From NCBI GenBank assembly GCA_031259665.1, contig JAIRLD010000037.1, positions 1-7,617 on the forward strand: 7,617 nt of DNA, in the 5' to 3' direction. A model generated the notes under the pieces. It searched no databases. It was not told where the DNA came from and saw nothing but the letters and a program-made list of their open reading frames with translations. This document shows, in pieces, positions 6,212 through 7,617 of this stretch; position 1 is the first letter of the stretch, and the number at the start of each line of letters is the position of its first letter. The DNA is from Puniceicoccales bacterium (GTDB lineage Bacteria; Verrucomicrobiota; Verrucomicrobiia; Opitutales; LL51). Both the position numbers and the translations under genes were made by a program.

Positions 6212-6501
6212 TATCTGCTTTCGATCAATATTCGATTAACCGTCGAGTCAAGGCTAAATTTTGAACGAATAACTTCCGGAGCGGTCGTTGGTGCTTCGAA
6301 AGCAATCTGTAAATAAATTCCATTCGGAAATTTCCGATCCGTAACGCGTTGAAATCTGAGTTGTCCCTTATTAATAATTTCGCCGACGTTTGCGCCTGCT
6401 TCCGTAATTTTAGCTTTGATGTCGCCTATTAAATTTTCCATAGAATCCTGATAATTCCTCGTGTCAAGGATCATAGTTGCTCGGTATGATTTTGTGTACA
6501 T
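6211..6501 (-). CDS. rpsF: 30S ribosomal protein S6 (bS6)
   Basis: A 96-aa small-subunit protein of normal S6 length that binds 16S rRNA in the platform, normally as a pair with S18. The first strand YRATMILDTR corresponds to the YE..FIL.P motif, and NLIGDIKAKITEAGANV is helix 1. FPNGIYLQIAFEA is a central strand, and TVNRILIE matches the terminal VLR-type strand. Start ATG 6501 keeps strand 1 and overlaps the end of pth by 31 nt. A second ATG at 6474 gives a neat ATGA overlap with the pth stop but would delete half of strand 1, so I reject it. The S18 partner gene is not present here and must be elsewhere. Confidence 0.92.
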   Translation of the reverse strand: MYTKSYRATMILDTRNYQDSMENLIGDIKAKITEAGANVGEIINKGQLRFQRVTDRKFPNGIYLQIAFEAPTTAPEVIRSKFSLDSTVNRILIESR

Positions 6502-7076
6502 ATTCGCCTGTTAACTATATTCATGGCGCTTGAAACTCCTTTGTCAAGCAGTAGTTTCAAATTGTCGCCGATGGTTGGCATTTTTTTAGTCAAAATTTCG
6601 ACCTCTTCCGCGGAAAATTTACTTAAAACATGGTCTGCCAAATCCATTTCGGGATATCGTTTTCTACCGATACCGATGCGGAAGCGAATAAATCCCGGCC
6701 CAATTTTTTCCAGAATACTTTTAATGCCGTTATGTCCGGCAGTACCTACCCGTTCCGTAATTTTTGTAGTTCCGACGTCCAAGGAGATGTCGTCACATAT
6801 CACGACCACTTCGCTGCTAGGAATTTTATAGAAGGAACAAATTTTGGCAATCGGTATACCTGATAAATTCATGAAGGTATCGGGTTTAACGAGCAGTAAA
6901 AGGCCATCCGTCTGAGGAATTTTAATGGCAAGTGCGGACATTATCTTTTCCTGTTTCCAGGTGGTATATCCCAATATTTTGGCGAAGTAATCGATGGCCA
7001 CAAAACCGATATTATGGCGTGTATTTTCGTACAACGTACCGCGATTACCTAGGCCAACGATGATTTTGAAAAACAT
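6471..7076 (-). CDS. pth: peptidyl-tRNA hydrolase
   Basis: Releases tRNA from peptidyl-tRNA that has dropped off ribosomes. Numbered from ATG 7076 (201 aa), the catalytic and substrate residues are all present: N11 and H21 in GLGN...TRHNIGF, N70 in FMNLSG, D95 in VICDDISLDVG, and N116 in GTAGHNGIKSI. Length is normal. The frame could start three codons earlier at a TTG (7085), but ATG 7076 gives the standard MFFKIIVGLGN start. No clear Shine-Dalgarno precedes either. It is the first gene of the minus-strand operon and overlaps rpsF by 31 nt at its 3' end, which favours coupled translation. Its leader contains an AT-only inverted repeat at 7098-7113. Confidence 0.96.
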   Translation of the reverse strand: MFFKIIVGLGNRGTLYENTRHNIGFVAIDYFAKILGYTTWKQEKIMSALAIKIPQTDGLLLLVKPDTFMNLSGIPIAKICSFYKIPSSEVVVICDDISLDVGTTKITERVGTAGHNGIKSILEKIGPGFIRFRIGIGRKRYPEMDLADHVLSKFSAEEVEILTKKMPTIGDNLKLLLDKGVSSAMNIVNRRICTQNHTEQL

Positions 7077-7097
7077 AGACTGCAACTTTTGTAAGAC

Positions 7098-7113
7098 AAA
7101 TAAATTTTTATTT
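7098..7113. repeat. AT-only inverted repeat in the pth leader
   Basis: AAATAAA (7098-7104) and TTTATTT (7107-7113) pair perfectly around TT. TGCAA (7081-7085) and TTGCA (7116-7120) are a further outer inverted pair. It is about 20 nt upstream of the pth ATG. It could be a leader hairpin or simply AT-rich promoter DNA. Confidence 0.45.
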
Positions 7114-7176
7114 CATTGCAAATTGCTAGTATTTCCGGTGGCGAGAAATTTCATTTGATTGGGTTATTGGTACATA

Positions 7177-7195
7177 TTTTTTTTTTTTTTTTTTT
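7177..7195. repeat. 19-nt T homopolymer tract
   Basis: Nineteen consecutive T residues in the divergent region between pth and the plus-strand gene, overlapping the first two bases of a candidate -35 box. The next longest T run I noticed is 9 nt, inside mrdA. Such tracts are prone to slippage in the cell and to length errors in sequencing. Confidence 0.9.
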
Positions 7196-7221
7196 GCATT
7201 TTTTACTTGCCACGATATTAT
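7194..7221 (+). promoter_or_regulatory. candidate sigma70 promoter for the right-edge gene
   Basis: TTGCAT (7194-7199), a 16-bp spacer, then TATTAT (7216-7221), a 5/6 match to the -10 consensus. The predicted start near 7228 would leave a leader of about 37 nt before the ATG. The T19 tract lies directly upstream and would occupy the position of an UP element. Confidence 0.45.
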
Positions 7222-7252
7222 TTTTCATTAATTTCGGAATTAAATTAAACGA

Positions 7253-7257
7253 AAGGA
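7253..7257 (+). promoter_or_regulatory. ribosome binding site of the right-edge gene
   Basis: AAGGA with 7 nt to the ATG at 7265. This is the clearest Shine-Dalgarno in the window and fixes the start of a gene whose stop is not visible. Confidence 0.7.
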
Positions 7258-7264
7258 AAGTGAT

Positions 7265-7617
7265 ATGGATAGAGTAGGAGGTAGTGGTGGTTTACCACAG
7301 ATACCAATTGATACTAGTAGGGCGCAGGAGGCACCGGCACCGAAGTTGGCCAGTCTTTTACAGCAAGATTCAGCGGTTAAGCATCAAGCGAGCGAGCAGT
7401 CGGATATTACACCGGGGGCGTTGGCGGCGAGAACGGCAGCGGTTAAGACGGCTAAGAGAGGCAATAGTCTTAAGGGAGGAATTAAAGCGGATACGGATCG
7501 GGGTGTTTTGCAGGGCTTTGCGGCGCGCCAGAAGAATGCGAAAACGATTGCTGCCAGAGTGTTGGCGTATGGGAGTGATGTGGAGAGCAGCATAAAGCGC
7601 GAAGGGGCACCTTTCAG
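7265..7617 (+). CDS. 5' part of an unidentified gene, N-terminus like a type III secretion gatekeeper (SctW/CopN)
   Basis: Open from ATG 7265 to the window end without a stop, 117 codons visible, with a good ribosome binding site and a candidate promoter. The start, MDRVGGSGGLPQIPIDTSRA followed by QEAPAPK, is low in complexity and Gly/Ser/Pro rich, as in secreted effectors. From memory it resembles Chlamydia CopN, which begins GGAGGL and then has VDVARAQAAAA. Residues about 40-117 are rich in Ala, Lys and Arg and include GALAARTAAVKTAKRG and GGIKADTDRGVLQGFAARQK, probably helical. No signal peptide or membrane segment is seen. If it is SctW, it would plug the type III machine and control the order of secretion. 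This rests on a short N-terminal likeness only; another secreted or basic alanine-rich protein is equally possible. Sense-strand purine bias supports that it is coding. Confidence 0.7.
   Translation, partial: MDRVGGSGGLPQIPIDTSRAQEAPAPKLASLLQQDSAVKHQASEQSDITPGALAARTAAVKTAKRGNSLKGGIKADTDRGVLQGFAARQKNAKTIAARVLAYGSDVESSIKREGAPF

Noticed and set aside
7284..7595. Arg-rich plus-strand frame and a minus-strand frame at the right edge
   Set aside because: Both are shadows of the frame starting at 7265, which has the ribosome binding site, a promoter candidate and no stop to the window end.
1..7617. CRISPR array, riboswitch or origin
   Set aside because: No regularly spaced direct repeats, no recognisable riboswitch core and no DnaA-box cluster were seen on reading both strands.

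Overview
The window is a bacterial chromosome segment. It most likely comes from the PVC superphylum, probably a Verrucomicrobia/Opitutae-type or Chlamydia-related lineage. Three things point there. The order pth, rpsF, ssb, rplI resembles the PVC arrangement (pth-rpsF-rpsR-rplI in Chlamydia, from memory). There are large type IV prepilin-like secreted proteins carrying a C-terminal DGH...DG motif, typical of Planctomycetes, Lentisphaerae and Verrucomicrobia. The truncated gene at the right edge begins like a chlamydial type III secretion gatekeeper. Shine-Dalgarno sites are weak or absent in front of most genes. The lineage call is inference, not a search result.

Layout, left to right. Positions 1-217 hold no gene. 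They contain a possible insertion-sequence end at the very edge, then a GC-rich block of nested perfect inverted repeats. Next is a complete class B penicillin-binding protein (PBP2/mrdA) on the minus strand, with no ATG near its start. A palindrome-rich divergent intergenic region follows. Then come two tandem plus-strand copies of a prepilin-like gene with partly duplicated leaders; the first copy has lost the connection between its start codon and its pilin signal. After a convergent, gene-free gap of about 120 bp there is a minus-strand Gp37/Gp68 (DUF5131) family gene broken by one frameshift.

The right half is a minus-strand housekeeping cluster, transcribed pth > rpsF > ssb > rplI > tRNA-Gly(UCC). 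It has overlapping or near-abutting junctions, and the tRNA lies only 8 nt after the rplI stop. It joins ribosome recycling (peptidyl-tRNA hydrolase), two ribosomal proteins, the single-stranded DNA-binding protein and a glycine tRNA. Beyond it lies a divergent promoter region with a 19-nt T tract, and then a plus-strand gene that runs off the window.

Most of the window is ordinary. The items worth a second look are the duplicated and decaying pilin locus with its palindromic leader, the two single-base frameshifts, the hairpin block at the left edge, the T19 tract beside a promoter, and the CopN-like start of the truncated gene. I found no convincing novel multi-gene system.
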